64,000 bases of DNA from Syntrophomonas sp. UBA5314 (lineage in GTDB: Bacteria > Bacillota > Syntrophomonadia > Syntrophomonadales > Syntrophomonadaceae): contig DHRK01000069.1 of assembly GCA_002410325.1 (NCBI GenBank), positions 13,901-77,900 on the forward strand, in the 5' to 3' direction. The notes under the pieces are model-generated. The model was not told where the DNA came from, made no database searches, and saw only the letters and a list, made by a program, of their open reading frames with translations. The position numbers and the translations under genes are program-made. Each line of letters begins with the position of its first letter. Position 1 is the first letter of the stretch. Below are positions 17,079 through 26,151 of the stretch, piece after piece.

Positions 17079-18623
17079 TTAAGTACGGGCCTGTTTCTTT
17101 AATTTGCCCGCCGTTTTAGCCGGAGGCTTTTCCGGCCCGCTTATCCCAGCCAGCTTTTGCCATTCATTGGCCTGCAGTATATTCTCCAGATTGAGCATCA
17201 TTATCATTCGTTCACTCAGGTTCGCAATCCCCTCCAGGAATCTCTGAATGTTCTGATCCTGGACGATGTCCGGCGCGCCTTCCATGTAACGCCTCGAAAC
17301 CCTCAAGACTTCCAACACCTCGTCAACAATAATGCCTACTTTCTTCTTGTTTAAATCGCTGACAATGATGCGGGTAAACTGGTTGTATTCTTTGCCCTCC
17401 AATTCAAAACGCTTGCGCAGATCGATAACCGGAATGACATCGCCCCTGAGGTTGACCACCCCTTCGACGTAGCGCGGCGCCCGTGGAACTTTGGTAATCT
17501 TGGAAAGTTTGGTGATTTCCTGAACCTGGTTGATGCGTACGCCAAACTGCTCATCGGCCAGCCGAAACACCACCATCTGCTCCTCGTCCAACTGCTCCAT
17601 AAAGAATCCGTTATCGGACAGTTCCTCCTCGGGGCCGCCGTCCTGTTTGGCGATTTCATCCAGGATCTGGCTGCTGATGATATCCTGCAGGTCCATCAAC
17701 ATAATGATCCGCTTGCCATTGTCCAGCCGAACGATGCCGGTGATTTTCTCCCCGCTGTCGCTGACTATAACCTGGGGGGGAGGGAATATACTGCTCACCG
17801 GCACCCGCAGCACCTCGTAGACCCGGTCGACAGTGAGACCCATCAGGGTGCCGTCGATGTCGGCCACAACTACCCTGGTGCTGTCGGTGATATGGTCCTG
17901 CCCGGCATCCAGCTTGGTTCTCAGGTCGACTATGGGCATAAGGGTGTCGCGCAGGGATATAATGCCCTTAATGTAATTGGGTACATTGGGGACCTTGACG
18001 ATATCCGGGAAACGGATGATCTCCTTTACCTTTTCGATCTCCAGGGCAAACTCCTCGTCGCCCAGCAGGAATGACACTATCTGTAATTCCTCAATGGCCC
18101 CAGCTCCGGTGGTATCAACCCCGGTGCGGCTGGCATGGGTTCCCTGCCTTTCCGTCGACAGGTCTTCGGCAATGCTGCAAAGATTGGCTACATCGAGGAT
18201 CATCACCAGTTTTTGGCCGTTGTTTATCTTTACCACCCCGGTGATGAAGCTGCTGTCTATCCCATTCGCTATGCTGGCCGGGGCGGGTTCAATGCCCTTG
18301 CTTTCCACCCGCAAAACTTCGGAGACCGAATCTACGTTTAGCCCCACCGTCCGGCCGTTGACATCGATCACGATAACCCGGGTGGAGCCGTCCATGTTGA
18401 TTTTTTCCATGGTGAACTTGGTTCTGGTATCAATCACCGGCAAAATGTGGCCCCGCAGGTTGGTGACTCCATCCACATAAGCCGGTGAACGGGGAACCTT
18501 GGTTATGTTGGGGGTACGGATAATCTCCTGAACATTCATGATGTCCACCCCGAAGCTCTCATCGCCCAGGTTAAAGGTAACCAGCTGCATCTCAGCTGAG
18601 GAGAAAACTTTTTCGGTGCTCAT
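17079..18623 (-). CDS. Three-domain CheW scaffold protein (unit C)
   Basis: This is the third 514-residue triple-CheW protein. Domains begin around residues 9, 190 and 350, with LGDESFGVDIMNVQEIIRTP, LGDEEFALEIEKVKEIIR and FGVRINQVQEITKLSKITKV. The start MSTEKVF has GGAGGGAGA 3-4 bases upstream. Unit C is more GC-rich in codon third positions than units A and B. It is paired with the unit C receptor 35 bases upstream. Its role is inferred to be array scaffolding between CheA and the receptors. Confidence 0.92.
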   Translation of the reverse strand: MSTEKVFSSAEMQLVTFNLGDESFGVDIMNVQEIIRTPNITKVPRSPAYVDGVTNLRGHILPVIDTRTKFTMEKINMDGSTRVIVIDVNGRTVGLNVDSVSEVLRVESKGIEPAPASIANGIDSSFITGVVKINNGQKLVMILDVANLCSIAEDLSTERQGTHASRTGVDTTGAGAIEELQIVSFLLGDEEFALEIEKVKEIIRFPDIVKVPNVPNYIKGIISLRDTLMPIVDLRTKLDAGQDHITDSTRVVVADIDGTLMGLTVDRVYEVLRVPVSSIFPPPQVIVSDSGEKITGIVRLDNGKRIIMLMDLQDIISSQILDEIAKQDGGPEEELSDNGFFMEQLDEEQMVVFRLADEQFGVRINQVQEITKLSKITKVPRAPRYVEGVVNLRGDVIPVIDLRKRFELEGKEYNQFTRIIVSDLNKKKVGIIVDEVLEVLRVSRRYMEGAPDIVQDQNIQRFLEGIANLSERMIMMLNLENILQANEWQKLAGISGPEKPPAKTAGKLKKQART

Positions 18624-18658
18624 AAATCTCCCTCCTTAATCTCAAGTCTTCTCCCCGC

Positions 18659-20608
18659 TTAACCCATCTGCATTTCGTCGGCAATCGATGCTATTTCTTC
18701 AATCGAACTGGCCAGTTCGTCAATGGCCTTGGCCTGTTCTTGCGAAACCTGATTAGCTTCCTGGATGCGTTCATTCACTCTCTCTACAATTGCTTCAACA
18801 CTCTTAACCTGCTCGTTATTGATTTCGCCAGCGTTTTTAATCACCTCGGTGCCGGCATAAAACTGCTGCCTTACCCGGTCGATCTCCTCCAGGGCATCGG
18901 TAACCTGCTGATTCTTGGCGACCGCCTGGGGTATGAATCCGGCCGCTTCCCGCGAGGCCCCTTCGGATTGGCTTATTTCGGCGATGACCTTGGTCATCTG
19001 GTTTTGCACATCCCTGACCAGGTCTTTAATCTTGTCGGCATTTTCGGCCGACTCGGTAGCCAGGTTGCGGATATCCCCGGCCACCACTGAGAAGCCGCGC
19101 CCGTGTTCGCCGGCCGTTGCCGCTTCTACAAAACCGTTGACGGCCAGCATATTGGTCTGAATGGATACATTTTGAATGGTATCCACTATCTTCTCAATGC
19201 GGCGGATCTTGTCTTGCAGGCTTTCCACCGCCTCGTTGGTTGACTCATAAGATGATAGGCTTTCCTGCAAGGATGTGGCGATGCCGCCCGCTTTAACCCG
19301 TAATTCTCCAAACAGTTCGGTTGCCTTTACCCGGTATTCCCCCGACTCTTTGGCCAAAACCATCAATTCATCATATCTCTGCTGGCAGAGATCGGCCATT
19401 TGGGCAGCCTCCTCGGTTTCCTGGTTGATAACCCGGGCTGCTTCACTCATCTGCATAATACCGCTGGCGATTTGCGTGGCGGAACTGCTCAATTCTTCGA
19501 TGTTGGCCGACAACTGTTCGGCAGTGGCGGCCACTTCTTCGGCTGATTTGTTGATGTTGGTAGAGTTCTTCAAGTCTTCGGCCATTTCGCTCAGCTCCTG
19601 GCTGGCGACATTGACTTCTGATAAAGCCTTGGTCTGCTCCTCGACCGCCTTGGCGATCTCTCTGGTTCCGCCAGCGGCTTCTTCAGTGGCGGACGCTATA
19701 TTTTCACTGCCTTCCAGCAGTTTTTTGGCGTTGTTGCCAAGTCGTTTGCATATGTCCATTACACCCTTGTTTTTACCGCTGTATCCATCTATCTGCTTGC
19801 CAACATCGACAAATCCTTTAACGCTTTCCTCCAGGCCGGTGGCCATACCGTTGAAGTTTTCCACGGTCTGGTTGATGTCTTTAACAACGTCGGTTACTCC
19901 GTTTACGATTTCATCGACCACTCCCCGGATATCCCGTGCTGAACGTTCTGATATTTCAGCCAGGTTGCGGACCTCGTCGGCTACCACTGCGAACCCGCGC
20001 CCATGTTCTCCGGCCCGGGCCGCTTCAATAGCCGCGTTTAAGGCCAGCAGGTTGGTCTGGTCGGCAATCATGACCACCGCCTGGACGATGTCGCCGATGC
20101 GCTGCGACTGTACTTCCAATTCGGCGATGCGCTGGGCTGATTGAAAGTTTTTGTTGGCAGCTTCCTTGACCATCCCGTTCATGTTCTCCATGGTCTGAAT
20201 GGATTCTTCACTGGCTCTGACTCCGGAGTCTCCTTCCCTGATCAGCTCCTCCATGACCTGGTACAGATCAAGGGATGCTTTATCCAGGTTGTTGCTGGCC
20301 TCGCGCATCTTCTCAGCATTGACGCCTGCCTGATCGGATTCCTGGGTCACTTCGTCCATGAGCCGGGCGAATTCCAATGCCGCCGCATTTGATTCCTCAA
20401 CTCCGGCCACCAGCTGTTCGGAAGCCGAAGCGATTCTCTCCGCCATGGCCTGCTGCTTGGCCATGGTTCGCGCTTTGGCCTTTTCCTGGGCCATTTTCCT
20501 GGCCAGATCGCGCTTCCTGGAGATGTCCTCACTGTCATCATTCTTTACCGTTATACCAGTATTCCCCCCTGCCTCTGTCTTGCCTGGTCTCTGTAATCTC
20601 TTTGCCAT
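18659..20608 (-). CDS. Cytosolic chemoreceptor with two signalling tips (unit C)
   Basis: This is the third 649-residue cytosolic receptor. A basic N-terminal stretch, then the canonical tip and later the altered tip, sit at the same spacing as in units A and B. GTREIAKAVEEQTKALSEV and INKSAEEVAATAEQLSANIE are shared with the other copies. Glu/Gln-rich helical stretches next to the tips could be methylation sites for CheR/CheB, but I cannot assign specific residues. AAGGAGGG lies 8 bases before the ATG. It is the first receptor unit in transcription order, 15 bases after the hsp70-like gene. Confidence 0.92.
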   Translation of the reverse strand: MAKRLQRPGKTEAGGNTGITVKNDDSEDISRKRDLARKMAQEKAKARTMAKQQAMAERIASASEQLVAGVEESNAAALEFARLMDEVTQESDQAGVNAEKMREASNNLDKASLDLYQVMEELIREGDSGVRASEESIQTMENMNGMVKEAANKNFQSAQRIAELEVQSQRIGDIVQAVVMIADQTNLLALNAAIEAARAGEHGRGFAVVADEVRNLAEISERSARDIRGVVDEIVNGVTDVVKDINQTVENFNGMATGLEESVKGFVDVGKQIDGYSGKNKGVMDICKRLGNNAKKLLEGSENIASATEEAAGGTREIAKAVEEQTKALSEVNVASQELSEMAEDLKNSTNINKSAEEVAATAEQLSANIEELSSSATQIASGIMQMSEAARVINQETEEAAQMADLCQQRYDELMVLAKESGEYRVKATELFGELRVKAGGIATSLQESLSSYESTNEAVESLQDKIRRIEKIVDTIQNVSIQTNMLAVNGFVEAATAGEHGRGFSVVAGDIRNLATESAENADKIKDLVRDVQNQMTKVIAEISQSEGASREAAGFIPQAVAKNQQVTDALEEIDRVRQQFYAGTEVIKNAGEINNEQVKSVEAIVERVNERIQEANQVSQEQAKAIDELASSIEEIASIADEMQMG

Positions 20609-20623
20609 ATTAAGGTTCCCTCC

Positions 20624-22123
20624 TTATAAAACTCGTAAACTGCTCCCTCTCCGAGCGTAAAAACTGTTTTCGGTTCCAAATCCCATCTCACTGATGTGGA
20701 TTTCGTTCATGATCCCGGTATCTATATCTATGGCTGACACCTTAAGGATCCCATTGCGGTCGATCTCGAAGCTTACGTCGATATTGGGCTCCCCTCCTTT
20801 CGCTTGCCTTATTCCGGCCAGATGGAATTTTCCTAAAGAGATCAAGTCTTTTTCAGTCTCGTCTGACATCTCGTCCTTCTGTACAATGTGGATTATGACT
20901 TCCTGAATATTATCTTCCACGGTGGTAAAAAGCCGTGACTTTACAACCGGATAGGGCGTGTTGGCTTCAATGATGGGCACAAAATGGCCCTGATCGTCTT
21001 CCAAACCCAGGGTGTGACTGGTAACATCATGCAACTCCACATCCTGCACCTGACCGGACAGCATTCCTGCCTGCAGGGCGGCACCGAGAACTACAACTTC
21101 GTCCGGGTTGATATGAGCCTTGATCAGGGCATCCGGAAACATTTCCTGAACCTTCTCTAAGAAACCGGGCATCCGGGACGCCCCCCCGGCCAGCACAATG
21201 GCCTCCACCCAATCAGCCGGCAAATCCGCCCGCTGCAGGGTTTGTTCTATCAATTCCTTTATCTCTGCGAACAGATCGTTGCACAGGTGGTTGAAACTCG
21301 GCCGCTCCAGCAAATGGTTTAAATGCACCGGACCTGCGGGTCCCATGCTTATGTAAGGGATAAGCATGGAGCATTCATTGACCGTAGACAGATCCACTTT
21401 GGCCTTTTCGGCCTGAATCAAGACCTGTTGCAAGGCCACCGGATCTCCGGCCAGCCCGATCCCGGTCTGCTGTTCAAAAGTACTCAATATATGCTCGACC
21501 AGACGCTGATCAAAATCCACCCCTCCCAGGGAGGTGGAGCCCCCGGTCGCCAAAACCCGACATATGCCGGACTGGTATTCCATGATGGTTATATCAAAGG
21601 TGCCGCCGCCGATATCCAAAACCAGAATTTTCTCCTCCCGCTTCAATTCGGCGGCATAGGCCAGAGCCGCGGCGGTCGGTTCATTTAAAAGCTTTAATAT
21701 CTTTATTCCCGCCAGTTCACCGGCCATAAAGGTGGCCTGGCGCTGGTTGTCATTGAAATAGGCCGGCACTGTCACTACCGCTTCGGTAACCTGCTCCCCG
21801 GTGTTTTTCTCGGCATATTGCTTTAATTTGCGCAGTATTAAAGCTGATATTTCAACCGGAGAATAACCCCGTTCATTGATCTTAACTTCGTAGTTGCTTC
21901 CCATCTGACGCTTGATATGAGCTACCGTTCTTTCGGCCTGGAGCAATGATTGGGAGCGGGCCATTTCCCCTACCAAGACCTCCTGCTCGCTCTTAAAAAA
22001 GGCCACTGAAGGAGTCAAACGGCTGCCTCTTTCATTGATAATTATTTCCGGCCGCCCTTCGCTATTAACGTAAGCTACCAGGGAGTTGGTAGTGCCTAAA
22101 TCTATTCCCACTATCGAAGACAT
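20624..22123 (-). CDS. Hsp70 (DnaK-like) chaperone lacking the helical lid
   Basis: This 499-residue Hsp70 has the full nucleotide-binding domain: IVGIDLGTTNSLVAY, AVVTVPAYFNDNQRQAT, LLNEPTAAALAYA, VLDIGGGTFDITI and IVLAGGASRMPGF. A beta-type substrate-binding domain follows. It ends soon after the SBD-beta pattern (GILKVSAIDIDTG), about 110 residues short of DnaK, so the alpha-helical lid is absent or reduced to a short basic tail. No dnaJ or grpE is nearby. It is embedded in the chemosensory operon between the TPR gene and the unit C receptor, which implies a role in array assembly or receptor handling rather than general heat shock. Confidence 0.92.
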   Translation of the reverse strand: MSSIVGIDLGTTNSLVAYVNSEGRPEIIINERGSRLTPSVAFFKSEQEVLVGEMARSQSLLQAERTVAHIKRQMGSNYEVKINERGYSPVEISALILRKLKQYAEKNTGEQVTEAVVTVPAYFNDNQRQATFMAGELAGIKILKLLNEPTAAALAYAAELKREEKILVLDIGGGTFDITIMEYQSGICRVLATGGSTSLGGVDFDQRLVEHILSTFEQQTGIGLAGDPVALQQVLIQAEKAKVDLSTVNECSMLIPYISMGPAGPVHLNHLLERPSFNHLCNDLFAEIKELIEQTLQRADLPADWVEAIVLAGGASRMPGFLEKVQEMFPDALIKAHINPDEVVVLGAALQAGMLSGQVQDVELHDVTSHTLGLEDDQGHFVPIIEANTPYPVVKSRLFTTVEDNIQEVIIHIVQKDEMSDETEKDLISLGKFHLAGIRQAKGGEPNIDVSFEIDRNGILKVSAIDIDTGIMNEIHISEMGFGTENSFYARRGSSLRVL

Positions 22124-22180
22124 GCTTTATCCTCCTCTTAAAGCAAACCTCTAAATTGTTTATTTATAAACCCGAACCTC

Positions 22181-22552
22181 TTAGTCGGTCGGCTTCAACA
22201 TCTTCAGGTTATCCCGGGCCGTCGTATTTTCCGGCCAGCAGGCCAGGGCCCTTTCCAGGTACCCGCGAGCCGCGTCCTTACAACCGTTGTCAAATAGAAT
22301 AGTGGCCGCGTTGTTCAAGGCCTGGGATAAGATCTGGCTGGCGGCTTCTTCCGCCGGCCTTCTTTCAATAATCAACCGGTAATAATAATAGGCTTCGAGA
22401 AAGCAGCCTTCCTCATCATGTTTCAGGGCTTTGTCCAACCATTCCTTAAGCTGGGCCGCATCTTCGGCCCGGACGGTACGGACCGGTGTGTTGCTACTGG
22501 CCTTGAGCAGCAGGTCCAAACCCATGCCCAATCCTTTGCGGTTGTCTTTCAT
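22181..22552 (-). CDS. TPR-like protein with a ParB-type N-terminal peptide, ParA partner candidate
   Basis: This is a 123-residue protein. Residues 1-16 read MKDNRKGLGMGLDLLL, closely matching the KGLGxGLDxLL peptide at the N-terminus of ParB/Spo0J that contacts ParA. The rest is helical with TPR-like spacing (LEAYYYYRLIIERRP, then AARGYLERALACWPENTTA). No ParB HTH or CTPase domain is present. The ATG at 22552 overlaps the parA stop as ATGA, with AGGAG 9 bases upstream. The inference is that it links the ParA-like ATPase to the receptor array, much as the ParB-like N-terminus of the receptor TlpT does with PpfA in Rhodobacter. Confidence 0.8.
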   Translation of the reverse strand: MKDNRKGLGMGLDLLLKASSNTPVRTVRAEDAAQLKEWLDKALKHDEEGCFLEAYYYYRLIIERRPAEEAASQILSQALNNAATILFDNGCKDAARGYLERALACWPENTTARDNLKMLKPTD

Positions 22553-23337
22553 GCCAAACCACTCCTGGCCAGGATGGATTCTGCCAGCCGCCAATAATCC
22601 GCAGCTCCCCGGCAGCCCGGAGCGTATTCGAATATGGTCTTGCCATAACTGGGTGATTCGGCCAGCTTGATATCGGTCCTGATCAGGGGCAGCAGGCGCT
22701 CGGTTCCGAAATTCTCAATGATCTCCCTGACCACTCCCCGGGCCAGATTGGTTCGCAAGTCTGACTTAATGATTAAAATCCCCATCAAACGCAGTCCTGG
22801 ATTCAATTCGGCGTTTACCCGGTAGAGTATGCTCATCATCTGGGCCAGGCCATCCATTGATAAGAAAGTCGGTTCTATCGGGATTATCAAGTAATCAGCC
22901 GCGACCAGGCCGCATATGGTAATAAGGCCCAGGGAAGGCGGCAAATCCATCAGGATAAAATCATAGTCCTGATCGATTTCCATGATAAGATTGCGCATTA
23001 GCCCCTCCCGCCCCGGAACCTGGCCGGCTTCCAATTCAAATGCGGAAAGATCGGGCTTGGACGCAATAAGATCAAAGGGTTTTACCTGCTTGATGATCGT
23101 CTGCTGGATAAACCCGCTGTCACTGCGGCCCTGGGCTTGCAGGTGCAGCAGTTCGTAAAGGCTGGATTGGATCTGCTGCGGCAGAAAACCGCAGCTGGTA
23201 GTTGACTGAGCCTGGGAATCGGCGTCGATAAGCAGGATTTTTCTACCCTGACGGGCCAGGGCGTCGGCCAGATTTATGGAACTGGTGGTTTTGCCGGTTC
23301 CGCCTTTGCGATTAGCCAGCGCTATGGTTATCGCCAT
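22549..23337 (-). CDS. ParA/MinD-superfamily ATPase for chemosensory array positioning
   Basis: This 262-residue ParA-type ATPase has the deviant Walker A NRKGGTGKTTSSINLA (signature lysine near residue 11), switch motif DADSQAQST and Walker B-like FILMDLPPSLG. Such orphan ParA proteins beside cheA place cytosolic chemosensory clusters on the nucleoid (PpfA) or at the pole (ParC). There is no parS-binding ParB gene. The start overlaps the cheA stop by 26 bases and its stop overlaps the ParB-peptide TPR gene by 4 bases, so the three are translationally coupled. Confidence 0.92.
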   Translation of the reverse strand: MAITIALANRKGGTGKTTSSINLADALARQGRKILLIDADSQAQSTTSCGFLPQQIQSSLYELLHLQAQGRSDSGFIQQTIIKQVKPFDLIASKPDLSAFELEAGQVPGREGLMRNLIMEIDQDYDFILMDLPPSLGLITICGLVAADYLIIPIEPTFLSMDGLAQMMSILYRVNAELNPGLRLMGILIIKSDLRTNLARGVVREIIENFGTERLLPLIRTDIKLAESPSYGKTIFEYAPGCRGAADYWRLAESILARSGLA

Positions 23338-26137
23338 CCGCTTCTCCCGCCTTTCTGGAATGTAAAAAGGTATTGAACAATTGAGCCGGGTTCAATATCA
23401 AGACTACATTACCGTCTCCTAATATACTGGCCCCGGTGTATATCCTGAGCTGAGCCAGTTCTTCCACCAGGGCCTTAACTACAAACTCCTGCTCCTTATA
23501 GAAAGAATCCACGATCAGGCCAAAGCGATGGCCGTCGTTTTCCAAAATTACCACGGAAATCCTTTCCGGCCCGGCTGCTGTTTCCAAGCTGTCAGCTTGA
23601 GGCTCCCGGCCCTCCAGGTCGAGTATATCCTGCAGCCTGACCAGATGCAGAATGCCCCCTCTGATATCGGCAACCAGCAGGTCCTTGTAGCGCCGGATGT
23701 CGGAGGGGAGGATTTTTACAGTTTCCTCAATGCTATCCAGGGGGATGACGTATTGCTGGCCGCCGCAGCGAATCATCAAGCCGCGGATAATTGACATGGA
23801 AAGGGGAATCTTCAAGGTGAAATGGGAGCCGGCATTGACTGCGCTGGACATGGCAATCGAGCCCCCCACTTTTTCGATGTTGTTTTTAACTACGTCCATT
23901 CCCACGCCCCGGCCGGACAGCTCGCTGACTTCATCGCGGGTTGAGAAACCGGGGGCGAATATCAGCCGGAAGGTGTCATCCATACTCAAGGTTTCGATCT
24001 GTTCGGTAGTGATCAAACCCTTTTTCAGAGCCTTGGCTTTTATCTCGTCAGGATCCATCCCCTTACCGTCATCCTTGATTTCTATTACCACGTTATTGCC
24101 CTGGTAGCGCGCCTGCAACCAGACCGTTCCGGCCTCCGGCTTGCCCAGGGCCCGTCTGACATCCGGTGGTTCAATGCCATGATCAACGGCATTGCGCAGC
24201 ATGTGCACCAGGGGATCGTTGATGGCTTCCATGACGGTTTTATCAAGCTCGGTCTCTTCTCCTGAAACAACCAGATCGGCCTGTTTGCCCACTTTACGGG
24301 CTGTATCCCGTATAGTGCGCGGGTAGCGCTGAAACAAGACCCTCAAGGGCAGCATGCGCGCGGACATGATGGCGTCCTGCAGTTCATCGGATATGCGCGA
24401 TATTTCAAAGGCTACCGACTTTACATCGCGGGACAGTTCGGGAATCTCGTACTCCAGATTGATCTGATCGGCCAGATGGAAAATCCGGTTTTTAGATATC
24501 AACAGCTCTCCGATCATGTTCATCAACCGGTTCATCTTATCCTGGCTGACCCGGATGGACTGGCCCCCAACCTCACTGGCAGCCTGGGCCGGCTCGAGGG
24601 ACTCTTTGCCTTGCTGCCTGGCCATGCTCTGTTTGGCCAGGGCCAGGTCGACATCCTCTTTCTTGAGTATCCCTTTTTCCACCAAAACCTCGCCCAATTT
24701 GCGCTGCTCTTTTAAGGCCTGCTCCAAGTCCTCGGCGGTGATTTTCTTCTCCGCCAGCAGTATCTCACCCAGTTTTTTATCGTATTCCCTTTCCGGAACC
24801 GAACAAAGGTCTGCTATGTCCTTGATACGGGAATCCAGCAGAGACTGCAGCACTTCATATTGCTGCTTAAGCTCATCGACAAAGCCTGTATCAACCGAAT
24901 CCCCCGGCTTCACTTTCCCGACATGGGCCTGCATTTCCTCAACCAACTCGGCAATATCGAGGTATTCCATTTGCCGGGCTGATTTAATAATCGCATTCAT
25001 GGCCCGCTGGTATTGATTGATTCTTTTATTGGATACTGGAAGCCCGGGTTTGGCACTGTTGACCAGGAAGGATATGGATTCCAGCCCCTGACGGGTTATG
25101 TTGGCAAAGGCGGTGAGCTGTTTGGGCAGTTTGCGGTTGCTTTCCTCTACCAGGGCCTGGCCCTCGGCGGGCAGAAAGTTCTCTTCGGAAGAGAAGACTT
25201 GCAATTTCTGGACCAGGTCCTCGATGACAATCTGCTCCTGGCGGTCCTCTTCAATGGCCTTGGCCAGAGCGTGGGACCTGTCGACCGCCTCCAGAATAAT
25301 ATCAACCACCCCGCTGGGGATGCCCAGGTCCATGTTTCGATAGGTCTGGAGGAGTGATTCAACCGTGTGGGTAAGGTTCTTGATAGTATAAAAGGGGTCG
25401 TCTTCTTGGCCATCGCTTTCCATCATGCTCAAGATTACCCCGGCGCCGCCCTTTATACTGTGGAAGCCCCGCAGAATCGCATTGAGCAGCTCCTTGTTGG
25501 AACTGTCCTTTTCCATCTCAACGCAGTTTTTCTCAATGGTGTCCAGATGCTCGTATACCTCTTCAATGAAGTCGATCCGGGACTGTTCTAAAAATGATCC
25601 GATCTCCAGCTTCATAACCCGCTCAACTTCACAGGAGGCATCCTTTTTCGGGACGGCAACCGGAGATTCGCCGGACTCCCGGGCAGGTTCGCTCTGCAGG
25701 GTCAGTTTTCTTATCGCTTCAGCTTCATCAACGAAATCCTGAAAACCATACTCCTCAATTTCAAGCTCCAAATTCTGCCCACCGCCGGCTTCCAGGTCGG
25801 GAAGCCGGCCGGCCAGCTGGGCTACGTGCAAGTTCAAAATATCAATACCGCGCAAAAGCAGATCGGTAATCTCCGAACTGGCTTCATAAAGGCCCTTTTT
25901 CATATCGCTCAAAAACGACTCCAGGACATGGGCGGTATCTTTGATAGGCGTATAATCGACAAACCCGGCAACGCCTTTGACCGAATGCAGGGCGCGGAAA
26001 ACGTGATCCAGGTGTTCCGGGGCAAATTCCGCCTCCAGCTTCAATACTCCCTCTTCGATGCCGTTTAAATGCTCGGTCGATTCTTCTACTATTCCTTCCA
26101 GTATTTCCAGGTCGTCTGGTTCAAATTGCAGCTTCAT
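23312..26137 (-). CDS. cheA: CheA histidine kinase with two active Hpt domains and an inserted MshEN-like segment
   Basis: This 941-residue CheA begins with Hpt 1 (H51 in RALHSVKGVAGF), followed by Hpt 2 (H226 in GFHSIKGGAG). A third helical stretch near 340-450 has no obvious phospho-His. A segment near 455-510 has two repeats of the LGEiLxeKgxitxedLexAL type, typical of MshEN/type II secretion E-protein N-terminal domains. Then come the P3 dimer helices, the P4 ATPase (HMLRNAVDHGIEP; DDGKGMDP; SGRGVGMDVVK) and the C-terminal CheW-like P5. ATG 26137 follows AAAGGAG by 6 bases. It should phosphorylate the two CheYs and CheB encoded nearby. Confidence 0.94.
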   Translation of the reverse strand: MKLQFEPDDLEILEGIVEESTEHLNGIEEGVLKLEAEFAPEHLDHVFRALHSVKGVAGFVDYTPIKDTAHVLESFLSDMKKGLYEASSEITDLLLRGIDILNLHVAQLAGRLPDLEAGGGQNLELEIEEYGFQDFVDEAEAIRKLTLQSEPARESGESPVAVPKKDASCEVERVMKLEIGSFLEQSRIDFIEEVYEHLDTIEKNCVEMEKDSSNKELLNAILRGFHSIKGGAGVILSMMESDGQEDDPFYTIKNLTHTVESLLQTYRNMDLGIPSGVVDIILEAVDRSHALAKAIEEDRQEQIVIEDLVQKLQVFSSEENFLPAEGQALVEESNRKLPKQLTAFANITRQGLESISFLVNSAKPGLPVSNKRINQYQRAMNAIIKSARQMEYLDIAELVEEMQAHVGKVKPGDSVDTGFVDELKQQYEVLQSLLDSRIKDIADLCSVPEREYDKKLGEILLAEKKITAEDLEQALKEQRKLGEVLVEKGILKKEDVDLALAKQSMARQQGKESLEPAQAASEVGGQSIRVSQDKMNRLMNMIGELLISKNRIFHLADQINLEYEIPELSRDVKSVAFEISRISDELQDAIMSARMLPLRVLFQRYPRTIRDTARKVGKQADLVVSGEETELDKTVMEAINDPLVHMLRNAVDHGIEPPDVRRALGKPEAGTVWLQARYQGNNVVIEIKDDGKGMDPDEIKAKALKKGLITTEQIETLSMDDTFRLIFAPGFSTRDEVSELSGRGVGMDVVKNNIEKVGGSIAMSSAVNAGSHFTLKIPLSMSIIRGLMIRCGGQQYVIPLDSIEETVKILPSDIRRYKDLLVADIRGGILHLVRLQDILDLEGREPQADSLETAAGPERISVVILENDGHRFGLIVDSFYKEQEFVVKALVEELAQLRIYTGASILGDGNVVLILNPAQLFNTFLHSRKAGEADGDNHSAG

Positions 26138-26151
26138 GGCCTGCTCCTTTA

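Noticed and set aside
22181..23337. Chromosome or plasmid parAB partition locus
   Set aside because: The second protein lacks the ParB HTH and CTPase domains, no parS-like sites were noticed, and both genes are coupled to cheA.
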